Assembly (NCBI GenBank): GCA_936432065.2
Contig: OW386289.2
Location: 35,607,903-35,671,902 of the forward strand
Length of the DNA: 64,000 nucleotides
Origin: Rutpela maculata
Taxonomy: Eukaryota; Arthropoda; Insecta; Coleoptera; Cerambycidae
Direction: 5' to 3'
The notes below the pieces were generated by a model. The model was not told where the DNA came from, ran no database searches, and worked only from the letters and a program-made list of their open reading frames with translations. The position numbers and the translations under genes were made by a program. The first letter of the stretch is position 1; each line of letters starts with the position of its first letter. Shown here one piece after another: positions 44,834 through 55,626 of the stretch.

Positions 44834-45698
44834 TCTTGGAAATTAAAAAAAAAAAAATTCGTGACTCGTCTTGTAGAAATATTTTTTTGATATCATCATC
44901 AGTTCGCCTGTTATAAGAATTTTATGCTTTTACGACGTCATCAGAACGTAGGTGTATTTTTAATTCACTCGTATTCCATCCATCTACAATATTTCCACCT
45001 ACGTTTCAAACTTTAATTGGATGTTTCCAGTTAAGTCGATATCTGCACCAGTTTCTAAGAATTTTTCTTATTTGTGACGTCATGTGATGTAGGTGTATTA
45101 TTAATTCACTCGTAATCCGTCCGTCTACAATATTTATACCTACGTTTCAAATTTCAGTTCGATATCTTCAACCGTTCCCGAGTTATCAGCCGAAATCACT
45201 GAACACCTCTGTCATTATTAGAATATCACCCTGTACATTGCACTGCTTTGAGAACAAAACAAGTGAAATTTTTGTTTTTTAATTTTTTTCACGGAAACCA
45301 AATCGAAAAAGTGCAAGTGTGATATATCGTTGAAATCGGAATTTTTACTGCTTTTCAATGGTTCAATTACAAATTGCAAGTAATCATAAAATAAACAACT
45401 TGTTGTGCCAAAACGGCACTAAACGTAATCCGATCTCAACCAAAACCTTTTCAGATCTTCTGGAGCACTAAAGAAACCCTCATGCAAAGTTTCATCCAAA
45501 TCCGTTTAGTAGCTTCGCCGCTATCGTGCTAACATACATACACACACACACACATACATACACACAGACATTTTTCAAAAACAATTTTTTTGGGTTCCTG
45601 GGACCTCAAAACGTAAAGATTTGATGTTATCTCAATTTTCGATTTTGGACTAATTGTAGTAACCTCCCACAATTTTATTGTGGGGAGGTTAAAATGTG

Positions 45699-46085
45699 GT
45701 CTGTCTGGCAGATCAGACCAATGTATTTTGATCTGTTGAATCCGAATCCGAAGTCAGAATTGTCAGATTGGCTCATTTTTCGTCTCCAACCTCAAGAAAC
45801 ACCCGTAAAAACCGGTCTTTCGCCCTTCGCAGTATTATGGAGTTGTAGGGTTATGGGTTTACAATGATATGAGGTTATTGCGTTATGAGGCTATGAAAAA
45901 AAAATTCTAACTACTCATTTGAGTGTGAATGGCGAAAAACGGACTTTTTGGAGGTGTTTTTTGAGGCTAGACATGAAAACCAAGTTAATCTGACAATTCT
46001 GACTTCGGATTCGGATTCAGCAAGTCAAAATATGCATAAGAACACGCTGGTCTGATCCACCGGACAGACTACTTTTTTGTGTCAG
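45699..46085. mobile_element. Small repeat with GGTCTGTC hairpin ends
   Basis: Its left end GGTCTGTCTGGCAGATCAGACC-like palindrome and right end (CTGGTCTGATCCACCGGACAGAC) are related inverted sequences. The inner words TTGAATCCGAATCCGAAGTC and the complement near 46000 mirror each other. No coding capacity. Confidence 0.6.
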
Positions 46086-46119
46086 AATGTTTTTTAGAAA
46101 TTTTAAATAGAAAGAAATC

Positions 46120-46470
46120 AGTAGGGTCAAATACAAATAAGAAAGGAAAATAGCGCCATATACACTAAAGAAGAAACAACCAAGCACCTACGGACACGTG
46201 TTTCGGAATGATTGTTCATCATCAGCGCCAGCGTAACGTAGCACCAAAAAAGGATCTGGAAAAGACAGACAGGAACAACAACTGAAAAGGTCGAAAGTAC
46301 AGTACACAGTACTCTTATTAATGCGTTCGTGTAGATGGAACTAATTTTAGATCTCGATGAGGAACAATAATTGCGAAGTACCTACGTGTCCGTAGCTACT
46401 TGGTTGTTTCTTCTTTGGGGTATATGGCGCTATTTTTCGTTCTTGTTCGTATTTGACTCTACTCCCTACT
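46120..46470. mobile_element. 350-bp MITE with 75-bp terminal inverted repeats
   Basis: The left arm (GTCAAATACAAATAAGAA, then ATAGCGCCATATAC and AGAAACAACCAAG) recurs inverted at 46389-46466. The centre contains a TGATTGTTCATCATCAGCG segment. No clear target duplication. Confidence 0.75.
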
Positions 46471-47400
46471 AATTCCTTTCTCATACAAAATCATGTTTAA
46501 ACAAATGAATCGTCATTAAGCACTAAACATATTTCAAGTACCGTCCTGCGACATCTACTTATCTTAGTCAATGCTTTAGAAATATCAAAAAAGGGAAAAA
46601 TTTTAGTTTTAAAAAAGTACAAATTAATAATTTTTTTTATTTTTATTTATTAACTTGGACTGCAGTTTTTCAACTTTACAAGCCCGAAATGTTCTTATAT
46701 TAACCCATTTGTGCTCTGAGAAGTATGTGTATTAAAATTAGCCTATTGTTACAACTTTTAAGGAAGAAGACATTTTTATTTTGTTGCAAAAATATGCTGA
46801 TTTTAGAGAAAAATGTCAGGAGAAGTAATTAAAGCTGTTAAAAATTACCTTTCATTTATCTTTTTCTTGTTTTGTACGATGGTAGAAATTAGAAACTTTC
46901 AAAGTTGCGCTAAAATTTTCCATTTTTTAACCGATTTAAAAAAATTTTAAAAGATTCTCAATTCGACCCGTATGTATGTTTTTTTATATCAATGATTACT
47001 CTGACGTAGCTTAAGCGATTTCTGTCAAACCTGTTGCAAACTGTAGGCTATGGTCCGGCGGTGACCCCCTACTAAATTTATAAAGCTACATCTAGTGTAA
47101 GGTGAACAAAAATTGGGAACAATTTTTTTAACCGACTTCACTTTACGAGAAAATATTCGAAGATATGGCGGAGTCGCCGGTTTCAATTTCAATTTCAGTT
47201 AATTCACAAACAGGGTATTAACTTTCCTGGTAACATTCACATGGTGCCCAACGTAAAGAGAATTTCACAATAGTTTCCTTTACTATGTAGAAGTTAAATT
47301 AATAAAAGAAGCTACTAAAAAGGTTGAAAAAAATTAAAAAAGAAAACTTTAAAAAGTAAGAAATAAAATTTCACTCACTTTAACAAATATCTGTTTACCT
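46471..47400. other. No recognisable gene
   Basis: AT-rich sequence without a supported frame, repeat end or RNA gene. Confidence 0.4.
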
Positions 47401-47552
47401 ATTAGTGGAAAATAGCAAGGAACTGTACCTTTTATTACCTAATATCAATCTGAAGTCGGTGCAAAAATATCTAATTTCAGAAATATGTTTTGCACTGATT
47501 TTAAATTAATATTTGGTAATAAGGTACAGCTCCTTGTTACTTTCCATACTAA
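47400..47552. repeat. Inverted repeat with about 65-bp arms
   Basis: GGAAAATAGCAAGGAACTG... TACCTAATATCAATC (47406-47453) is mirrored by ATTAATATTTGGTAATAAGG ... CTTGTTACTTTCC (47506-47547). Confidence 0.65.
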
Positions 47553-47578
47553 TAGGTAGACACTGTAGATAGAAAGAC

Positions 47579-48262
47579 AGTGGAAGTATAGTAACGACAA
47601 AAAAATTTTAAAAAAATTGTATTGTTCAAATAGGCTTAAAATGTCATGAAACGTCGAGATTTTAAGTTTGAGCGAAAGAAAAATTCTGTCTGTCTGTCGG
47701 TCTGTCTGTCTGTAACTTTTTTTTGTGCGCACGTTTACTCTGTAACCGTTTAAGATATTGACTTGAAATTTGGTAAACGTATGTACTTTAACGAGATCTG
47801 GAACTATATTATATTTTCATGTAGTTCCGACGAAGGAACAACATGAGGGGCTAAATTGGGGTAAATTTGGGGTAAATGGGTAAATCAAGCAGGTAAGAGT
47901 CGATAAAATTGGTATTAAGTATCTACAAGAGAAGCTAGGGTCTCAAAAAATTTTTTGGCATTAGCCACCCCCACCCCTTTTAAAGGGGATTAAAAAAATG
48001 TTGTTTAGTGTATGTACAAGAACCAGAAACCTCAAAATATTTTTTTACTTCATCCACCCCCACTACCACCCCCCTATCACCACCCCCACCCCACTACTGA
48101 TGTGGGGTATCGTGTTATGGTTTTTTGGGGTAGAGGATTTCAAATATTATATTATTAAAGTTCCATAAACAATTATTTCCAGATACAAAGTTTTTTCGTT
48201 GTGAGTGGCTTGGATAGAGAATCTGGATGTGGAAGTAGTGATTCCTTGGGCAGCGGTTTTGA
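47579..48262 (+). mobile_element. ACTTCCAC-family HINE-like element, copy 2
   Basis: It starts AGTGGAAGTATAGTAACG (the outermost ACTTCCACATCC is missing) and contains a GTCTGTCTGTC microsatellite (47687-47712), GTGCGCACG and AACCGTTTAAGATATTGAC. It ends with GGATGTGGAAGTAGTGATT, the inverted form of the family's first bases, then CCTTGGGCAGCGGTTTT. The microsatellite plus inverted sub-terminal repeats parallel the 36022-38019 family. Confidence 0.7.
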
Positions 48263-48301
48263 TTGATTGAATTGAGAATCTAGAATAATGTATAATAGAT
48301 A

Positions 48302-48800
48302 CATAGTGTGTCTCACTCTTGATGGTAACACCTTCGTAGCTCAGTTATTAGTCATGCAATTTCAATCAAATTGGAATCGGTATCAAAGACTTTTACGGTA
48401 TTTTTTTTTTGAGTAAAACAAAATCTATTTCGGTCATTGGCATGCATTTTCATTAAGAAAACAAGGGTCGATTTTTCGAGAAGTCAAAATAAGCATTTTT
48501 TATTGAAAAACTAATGCAATATTATTGATCCAAAATTCAACAACATTTTGATTGATGGTTTTCGAATTACGGCCCCTTTAAAATTATATTTTTGGAATAT
48601 TAAATAATTAATAACTTGGAAATGAATTGTTTTTCCTCATTTTCTATTTAAACTCACTTTTAATTTAGTGCCGGTGGTTCAAAATTTTTGGTAATTTTTC
48701 AATGAAAATTCTAGTCCGAGTTCTGGTCCTACTCCAGTCAAATTTGATTTTGAATAAAAATTTACACCCGGCTGAATTTTTACACGAAGCGTGTTTTCAA
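48302..48800 (+). repeat. One arm of a mariner-type MITE
   Basis: It starts ACATAGTGTGTCTCAC after TA and follows the left arm of 40782-41713 (CGTAGCTCAGTTATTAGTCAT...). The second arm is absent. Confidence 0.65.
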
Positions 48801-49001
48801 TATTTTAAATAAAATGTCAAAAGTCCTTATAGGTGCCACTGGAGCTTACAAGTTACAAAAAGTCAAAAGCAAAAAAAAAACTGTTTTTGCAAATATCTCG
48901 GTAACTATTGGCTTTATGACAAAAACACTTATTATCAAAATTGCAGCTTACAAAATTTACAACAAAAGAGATTCTTCTTTTCGTAAATATAATACGTTAA
49001 A

Positions 49002-49665
49002 AAAAAAACCGCTGACCAAGGAATCACTACTTCCACATCCAGATGTTCTATCCAAGTCTCTCACAACGAAAAAATTTTGTATGTGGAAATAATTGTTTAT
49101 GGAACTTTAATAATATAATATTTGAATCGTCTACCCCAAAAACCCATAAAACGATATCCCACATCGGTAGTGGGGTGGGGGTGATAGGGGAGGGTGGTAG
49201 TGGGGGTGGATGAACTAAAAAAATATTTTGAGGTTTTTGGTTCTTGTACACACACTAAATTACAATTATTTTCATCTCCTTAAATAATGGGCTAGGGATG
49301 GTAATGGGGGTGGGTAATGTCAAAAATTTTTTTGAGACCTTAGCTTCTCTTGTATATAATAAATACCAATTTTATGGACTCTTACCTGCTTGATTTATCC
49401 CCTAACTCTTCGACGGAATAAGATGAAATTAAAGTACATACGTGTACCAAATTTCAAGTCAATATCTTAAACGGTTCCAGAGTAATCATGCGCACAAAAA
49501 AGTTACAGATAGGCAGACAGACCGACAGACAGACAGAAATTTTGTTACCGCTCAAACTTAAAATCTCGACGTTTCATGACATTCTAAGCCTATTTGAACA
49601 ATACAAATTTTCAAAAATTTTTTTGTCGTTACTATATACTTCCACTGGATGTGGAAGTAATATGC
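49002..49665 (-). mobile_element. ACTTCCAC-family HINE-like element, copy 3
   Basis: It runs from the conserved 3' segment AACCGCTGACCAAGGAATC through ACTACTTCCACATCC to the terminal ACTTCC-ACTGGATGTGGAAGT palindrome at 49645-49665. The C-rich/G-rich and CAGACAGAC microsatellite parts are present. It borders the relic gene at 49677. Confidence 0.75.
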
Positions 49666-49676
49666 GTCGACTTCTT

Positions 49677-50027
49677 TCACACAACTGTATTATCATTGCC
49701 CTGCGTTTCTGAATTAATTTCCCAATGTTCATGGTTCTTTCTAAAAAATTCGCCTTCTGTCATGTTGTTTTGCTCCTCCATATCAGGTTTAGAATTTTGA
49801 CAAGATTGGCCATGGCATTTATTACAAACAATAGAGCGATGAGTGATGCAATCCAATTTTCCTGTAACCACACTTTAATGCACAGTCTTTGGAGCAACTG
49901 CAAAAAATACTATTTACTAATAAATATAAATAAAATATCCGGAGGTGGTAACAAAAGCGCCATTTATCACTAATACCACCATCCAACCACAATTTTCTGA
50001 TTGAGGTGTGTTGCCGAGCCAGGTTTG
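49677..50027 (-). pseudogene. Relic of the GCDTTSA/CXC family, C-terminal part
   Basis: On the minus strand, PPPDILFIFIS in one frame is followed by SCSKDCALKCGYRKIGL in a second and CNKCHGQSCQN plus an acidic tail (DMEEQNNMTEGEFF) in a third. The arrangement C-x3-C-x3-C-x-x-RK-GL-C...C-x2-C-x-G-x-SC-N is the TSO1-like CXC cluster found at the end of a family of large uncharacterised arthropod proteins. Frame changes and stops make it a pseudogene. The rest of the gene continues on the far side of the palindrome 50028-51721. Confidence 0.6.
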
Positions 50028-51721
50028 TAGTCCATGTAAAACGCGGGGTTTGACGTTCGGAATGCCCCCCTCATCGGGACCACTTGTATTCTATGTTTTT
50101 TGGGTCGCTGATCACGAAAAACAGGGTCCCACGGCCCTAAAAATGCCAAAAACCACCGTTTTTTGCGCTAATGTGAATAATACTGTAAATAATGTTATGA
50201 ATGTGCTAATTGTAATGATATTTTGCCAGTTCAGTATGTTCATCTAAAATAAGGAAAATTATATGCTGAAGGTTAACCAGAGAACTACCCCTGAATTGAC
50301 GTAAAATGGAAAAATGATGAATTTTTTTTTCACTTTTTGATTTGAGTTTAGATGAATGGGGATTGAATAATGAAGAAAATTTTTTTTCTTCAGGGATGAA
50401 CACTACCCCTATATCGTCTTTAAACTGAACTAAGCAGAGATGTATACTTTTTAGTTTGCCTGTAGTTTCTGATAAACTTCCATCGAAGTAGTAGTAATTT
50501 TCACCTCTTCAGGGGTGAAAACTACACCCAAGCTTGCAGGGAATTGAAAGAGAAGGTAGAAATATTCTTGATAAATGAACACTTCATATTGTTTGCAATA
50601 TTTTTAATAAAAAAAAACTATAAATACGGTAATCTAAATATGAGTGGACGCAAAATCTTTTTTTTTTTTACTTTTTGAGTCTCAATTTGGATAAATGGGG
50701 ATTGCAAAATTAAGAAAAATTATTTTCTCATGTGAAGATATTCGAATTGAATCCCCCGCCGTATGAACGGGAAAGACCAGAAGACCCTAGAGTCAGGGGC
50801 CTTAGGTAACTCCCTACCGGTATCTGGACTCTCTCAACATATAGATATAGAGTACGTATGATCTATGAATACAACGCTGCATGCAAGTTAGTGAGATACA
50901 AGAAGGAGAAGCGGATAAATTGAATCTTAGCTTTGATTGGTATGAATCGGAAATCAATTCATCAACCGAAGTATATGAAGATGAGCTAATTGATTCTAGC
51001 GATAATGAAGAGGGGCTCATTTCCTCCTATAAGAGACCAAGACTGTAGAAAACTTAGTAAGTACATAATGTTTATATTTTGATAAGAAAATTTAGTTATT
51101 TCAATTTTGCACCATATTTATATTTTTTTATTAAAAATATTGCAAACAATATGAAGCGTTCATTTATCAAGAATATTTCTACCTTCTCTTTCAATTCCCT
51201 GCAAGCTTGGGGGTAGTTTTCACCCCTAAAGGGATGAAAAAATTTGTTTGTATTTTTTTTCGACGAAGTTTATCAGAAATTAGAAGCAAACTATAAAGTA
51301 TACATCTCTACTGACTTTCTAAGCGTTAGTTTAATTTAAAGGCGATGTAGGAGTAGTTTTCACCCCTGAAGTGTTGGAAAAAAATTCATCATTTTTCCAT
51401 TTTACGTCAATTTAGGGGTAGTTTTACTCCCTCTGGTTAACTCTCAGCATAAAATTTGTCCTTATTTTAGATGAACATGCCAAACTGGCAAAATATCATT
51501 ACAATAATTAGCACATTCATAACATTATTTTCGATTATTTTACAGTATTATTCACATTAGCGCGAAAAAGGGGAGATTTTTGGAATTTTTAGGGGTGACG
51601 CACTATCTTTAGAGCCGCGGGTTCCAGATTTTCGTTATCAGCGACCCAAAAAACATAAAATATAAGTGGTCTCGATGAGGGGGGCATTCCGAGCGTCAAA
51701 CCCCGAGTTTTACATGGACTA
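50028..51721. mobile_element. Foldback element with about 600-bp arms and a small frame in the centre
   Basis: TAGTCCATGTAAAACGCGGG at the left is mirrored by the right end. The arms (50028-50640 and 51120-51721) contain GGGTCGCTGATCACG words as in the 17-18 kb palindrome. The unpaired centre, 50700-51110, carries an acidic 55-codon frame. The element splits the minus-strand relic gene. Confidence 0.75.
50881..51048 (+). CDS. Small acidic open frame with basic C-terminus
   Basis: The 55 codons read MQVSEIQEGEADKLNLSFDW at the start, then are rich in E, D and S, and end SSYKRPRL, a short basic stretch resembling a nuclear localisation signal. An in-frame stop lies 13 bases upstream, so the methionine or a splice acceptor just before it (several AG sites at 50830-50870) must define the start. 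It lies in the single-copy loop of a palindromic element, where most other sequence is non-coding, and its composition differs from the surrounding AT-driven frames. It may be a remnant exon of the element's own protein. Family not recognised. Confidence 0.3.
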   Translation: MQVSEIQEGEADKLNLSFDWYESEINSSTEVYEDELIDSSDNEEGLISSYKRPRL

Positions 51722-51724
51722 GGT

Positions 51725-52232
51725 AGTACACTCCCTCGATACAAACGTTGCTGAGCTGCAATGGATGTTGGTGGAAGTGCATAGCTAAGTCCACAGCTCT
51801 ATATTGCGTTGCATTGGTATCTATGGAATTCTCATTCTGCATTGCCAAAAGCATTCGAACTCCATTATTAAAATTAATTCAGGCCAGCATTCTCACATTT
51901 AATAAACCCCTGCTACATTTTATACATAATTTACATTTATTAAACAAAGATGATATTTTATCACATCCGGTGATTGTGAGCAAAAATAAAATGTGATCTT
52001 TTTTAATTTATGAGAATCAGAACTTTTGAGGAATACATTTTTGTTTCTATTTTTGCGTTTCCAAGTTTCAGATAATAAATCTCTCTATCAGAAGTTCGTG
52101 TAACCATCAGTATTAATACATCAACACACTCAGCTATAACTATTCCAAAATTCGTATCGGATTTCTCGAGTGCAGATTCAATAATGAGAACGTCAGCATC
52201 GCCTTCTGCTTGTTTTACATTAAGGCTAGGAT
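51725..52232 (-). pseudogene. Relic of the GCDTTSA/CXC family, middle part
   Basis: On the minus strand, VKQAEGDADVLIIESALEK is followed by VIAECVDVLILMVTRTS and IYYLKLGNAK, then in another frame FLLTITGCDKISSLFNK. These match the family pattern 'QA-gDADvlIv-tAl...DtDLLvLl...HAisGCDttSa--nKGK'. The paired acidic motifs resemble those of PIN/XPG-type nucleases; the second motif has lost an acidic residue (ECVD). The piece lies between the insertions 50028-51721 and 52233-52602. Confidence 0.65.
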
Positions 52233-52602
52233 TTTGCAGAGTGAGAGGGAAATATGCGTTTATTTTCGGTTTATTATAAATATTTAAAAAATCATAAATG
52301 ATATAATCTTTAAAATAATTTCAGATACTTCCCATTGCTCTAAGGAATACAAATATATATAGTTTTTAATTTTATATATAGTCAAATGCCATACTTTAAC
52401 AATGAAATTAGGGACTATTTTCATTGACAAACTACGATACTTAAATATAACAGAAATTTTTAATAAAAAATATATATAGTTGTATTCGCTAGAACAATAG
52501 CAAGTATCTAAAGCATTTTTCAGATTATACTATGTGTAGTTTTTTAAATATTTACAATAAATCGAAAATAAACGCATATTTCCCTGTCACTCCGCAAAAT
52601 CC
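52233..52602. mobile_element. Foldback MITE with about 65-bp arms
   Basis: GGATTTTGC-GAGTGA-AGGGAAAT, then ATGCGTTTATTTTCG, occurs inverted at the two ends (52233-52300, 52540-52602). The 240-bp centre is AT-rich. It interrupts the relic gene; AGCC-type bases on both sides may be the target duplication. Confidence 0.7.
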
Positions 52603-52795
52603 GGCTTCACAACTGTCTACACAACATTGAAATAAATCGACTTTTATTTCTTTATTAGAAAGAAATTCTTCTTTATCTACTGGATATTTCATTAATGCAT
52701 CAAATCACAATATGTATCAAAGATGAAAACAAATGTTACTTGACGATCTCATAAAACACGATGTAAAAGAAAACCACCATCGACGATATATGTAA
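52603..52795 (-). pseudogene. Relic of the GCDTTSA/CXC family, N-terminal part
   Basis: On the minus strand, ITYIVDGGFLLHRVL, a stop, then DRQVTFVFIFDTYCDLMH, and in another frame KYPVDKEEFLSNKEIKVDLF. This matches the family's opening pattern 'vDGG-LLh-v-W-----tf--i---Y' and the later 'FLsN--NK--Li'. It is separated from the middle part by the MITE 52233-52602. Upstream sequence (52796-52980) shows no further clear match. Confidence 0.6.
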
Positions 52796-52990
52796 TATTT
52801 GTAGAAGGAAAATTCCATTACTTAAAGTTCAAAAGAATCGCACAAGATTGATTTTTTGGTTTTCGGCTTTCCTACATCATGAAAAAGAGTCATCAGTAGA
52901 AATGCTAATTCATATATATTGTAGGTATTCCTGGAGTTGGTTTTTAAACTTGTTTTATACTTTATAGACTTGCTACCCTATTGCTTTTTT

Positions 52991-53108
52991 ACTTCCACAT
53001 CCAGTGGAAGTATAGCAACGACAAATATTTTTTAAAATTTTTATTGTCCAAATAGGCTTAGAATGTCATGAAACGTCGAGATTTTAAGTTTGAGCGAAAA
53101 AAATCTCT
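52991..53108 (+). mobile_element. ACTTCCAC-family HINE-like element, 5' fragment
   Basis: It has the complete terminal palindrome preceded by a run of T, then TATAGCAACGACAAA and TTTAAGTTTGAGCG. It is truncated where another repeat begins. Confidence 0.75.
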
Positions 53109-53114
53109 AAAATA

Positions 53115-53610
53115 GAATTAAAAACTTAACTATAAAATGTTACAGTGACTTCTATAAAAATTCGAAACACCTGCGTTGTGTGGAAGAGAGAAGAAACTAG
53201 ACTATGTTCGACGCTGTGCTTGAAAACCACCCCCACGGGGTTGAGAGACGCCTATATAAAAAAAAACTATGGAAATGAAACGAATAAGCAACAGTATAGC
53301 TTTTTCGTTACATCTTGAATTACGGTAGTTTACATCCTTTCTGGGGGTGTTACATAATAACATTTATAGGACATGAGCTTCAAACTCTTAGTGTGCAACG
53401 CGATATTTGCCAATCAGAGCATCCATAAAAATGTAAATCCGGTTAGTTTCTCTCTGTTTTTCCAGCATCCTACAGATATAGAGGTAGTATCTCGCAACCC
53501 CGTGGGGGTGGTTTTCAGGCACATCGTCGAACATAGTTTCTTCTCTCTTCCACACAACGCAGGTGTTTCGAATTTTTATAGAAGTCACTGTAACTTTTTA
53601 TAGTTAAATC
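53115..53610. repeat. Foldback repeat with about 125-bp arms
   Basis: TATAAAATGTTACAGTGACTT ... CCACCCCCACGGGGTTG (53127-53245) recurs inverted at 53490-53605. The two frames at 53373-53603 and 53388-53588 are antisense readings of the same arm. Confidence 0.75.
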
Positions 53611-53659
53611 TTAGATGGGGGGTAGTTTTCACACCCTCTGAGGGTTGACAGTGTAGGAT

Positions 53660-54814
53660 CCCAGCAAACACAAAAATTGCGGCCCTTAAATGGGCCATTG
53701 TAGCGATCAATGTCTTTCTTATGGCATAGGCTAACCTTTTGTGGTCCATAATAAATTATATGCAGGCGTACCATAGCTTCATGTTATTATGAATTGCCAC
53801 ATAATAACCAGAAATGGTCAATTATTGTGCAATCATAAAAAATGCTGCTTCGGTTTATACGTTGATGGTACTTTTATGGTAATATGTAGGCTAATATTTT
53901 TATGATTACGCGCATGCGCACTGTGAAAAATCTCTCAAGGCTTCACCGAGCATAGCATCCGCCAATTGCATTTTCGTTCTATATGCTTGGCCTGTGGGTT
54001 ATTAAAATTTTTGTAATCTGACTTAATCTGACCGTTATTTCTGTGAAATTTGTAGTTTACTTTTTATAGTAAGTAATTTGTAATTTGTCATTAATAACTT
54101 AATTTTAACGTTTTTTGTAAATTATTAATGATATTATTTGACACTACTCGTAAACATTTATTAAACATTCAAATACTTTCTACATTTTGAAATAAATAGC
54201 TACATATTCACATAGTATAATAAAGACTTCATACACATCACCATAAATACTGCTTTTAGCATCTGCAATAACGGTTATTAAGATAGCTCAGTTGATAGAA
54301 GAGTCAGTACTGTAATACGGACAACGGAGACATGCAGGTTCGAACCCCACCGAGCGCAATTGGTACAGGTAAGTAAAAATGAATTTAATAGCTTAATAAA
54401 CATTAAAATTTGCAGGCAACCCTTGTGAGAATAAATTGGAGCTATGGTAAACAATATTAAATATGTAAATAAAATATACGGATGATAACAAACAAATTCA
54501 TATTACAATATTTATGCATTAATAATTACTTCATTTTTATCAAGTAAAATACTTACATGTCAAAGCTGTACTTTTTCGTAAAAAGCGCCCTGAATAACGT
54601 ATCTATATAATAAAAGTAGAATCTCCATACATCGTACTTTATGGATGTATAAATATTATTGTACACTGTTGGCAAATTGAAGGATGGCCAGCTGCTGGCC
54701 GGTGGGACATTTCGCCAATGGTCCGCTTGTGGCTCCCCTTAAAATTGCCAATTATGATAATGCTGGCGACGGTGCGCATGACCATTTATGTGCCAATTAT
54801 GAGTGTTTGCTGGG
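53660..54814. mobile_element. Element with CCCAGCAAACAC inverted ends
   Basis: A 12-bp perfect inverted repeat CCCAGCAAACAC is present at both ends, flanked by AT (53658-53659, 54815-54816). GGGCCAT, TTATGGC and TGGTCC words crowd the first and last 250 bases. The interior is AT-rich and holds a tRNA-like pol III promoter. No transposase is seen. Confidence 0.7.
54276..54356 (+). tRNA. tRNA-like sequence, probably a SINE head or tRNA pseudogene
   Basis: Box A (TAGCTCAGTTGA, 54284-54295) and box B (GGTTCGAACCC, 54337-54347) are at tRNA spacing, with an ACTGTAATACGG anticodon-like region between (GTA if read as a tRNA, suggestive of tyrosine). The would-be acceptor halves (TTATTAA and CGAGCGC) do not pair and the T stem is poor, so it is not a functional tRNA. 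It may provide a pol III promoter to a SINE or to the surrounding TIR element. Confidence 0.5.
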
Positions 54815-54816
54815 AT

Positions 54817-55620
54817 GTTAATGGTACGTAAGTTTCTGGTTCTATTTTAGAGTATTACGCAAATTTCAGCCAATCATAGCATCCATGAAAATAGAAATCC
54901 TGCTGGATTTTACGTTTTTTCTTGTATTTCTCGTGTCCTTTGAACTTGTGTTCTCAACCCTATAGGGGCAGTTTATGAAGATTACGTCGGACCTGATGTA
55001 GTTTCTTCACACTTTAACAAAACTTAGACATTTCGAGCTTTTTTAGCAGTCATTGCTGTTTTGGATCGATTTTTTTATATATGGGGGCTAGTTTTCGCCC
55101 CTCCCTGGGGGTGTGTTCCATATCTATTGTATGTATGCTGCTGTTTAACCTTAATTTGTATAATTCGATTGATTAAGAAGTAACAATTATTCTGGTAGCT
55201 TAATCTTCTTTTTATCCCATTTCAGAGGTTGTTTTTTGGCTCTAGTTAATGATTTTGGGAGTGTACGATTTTTTTGACCCCAGATTTGGATTCAGCGACC
55301 GAAAATACATAAGGATACATGGGTCTGGTTCGCTGCTTTGAACTTTTATTTTTTTTTTGTGGGGCTGTGTAATTTTTCAATATTGTTGATTAATAAAAAT
55401 AGACTGCTATTTACAGGTTAGATTTCCAACCTACAAAAAGAGTCTTATTTTATTAGGACAAAGTATTTAGAGCTTCATAAACATTACACTGAATTAGATT
55501 TTAGTTGAAAATACGGGAACCAGGGAGACATTTTAATAACAGCTGCGTGATACTTTTAAATCTTAAGAAACACGTATTCTTGTAATGTATATGACAAAGG
55601 TTAGCTGTGACGTCACGTAC
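54817..55620. other. Degenerate repeats, no gene
   Basis: This holds a fragment of the CACAG-ended family (GACCCCAGATTTGGATTCAG ... TTTTTTTTGTGGGGCTGTG, about 55276-55374) and AT-rich sequence. No frame is supported. Confidence 0.45.
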
Positions 55621-55626
55621 AGATGC

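Larger units (their letters stand above)
42763..45690 (-). mobile_element. Helentron/HINE-like element, right copy (inverted)
   Basis: It is an inverted counterpart of 36022-38019 and is longer because its satellite array is nearly twice as long and because it keeps about 500 bases (43413-43930) that the left copy has lost. The terminal palindrome lies at 45661-45690. Order and content are otherwise the same: microsatellite, array, gene-like frames, GTGGGGAGGTT repeat, T run. Confidence 0.65.

Noticed and set aside
53373..53603. Two antisense frames containing NPVGVVFRHIVEHSF or its reverse
   Set aside because: Arm of a foldback repeat; no coding signals.
54276..54356. Functional tRNA-Tyr gene
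   Set aside because: The boxes fit, but the acceptor halves do not pair and the T stem is poor, so it was annotated as tRNA-like only.
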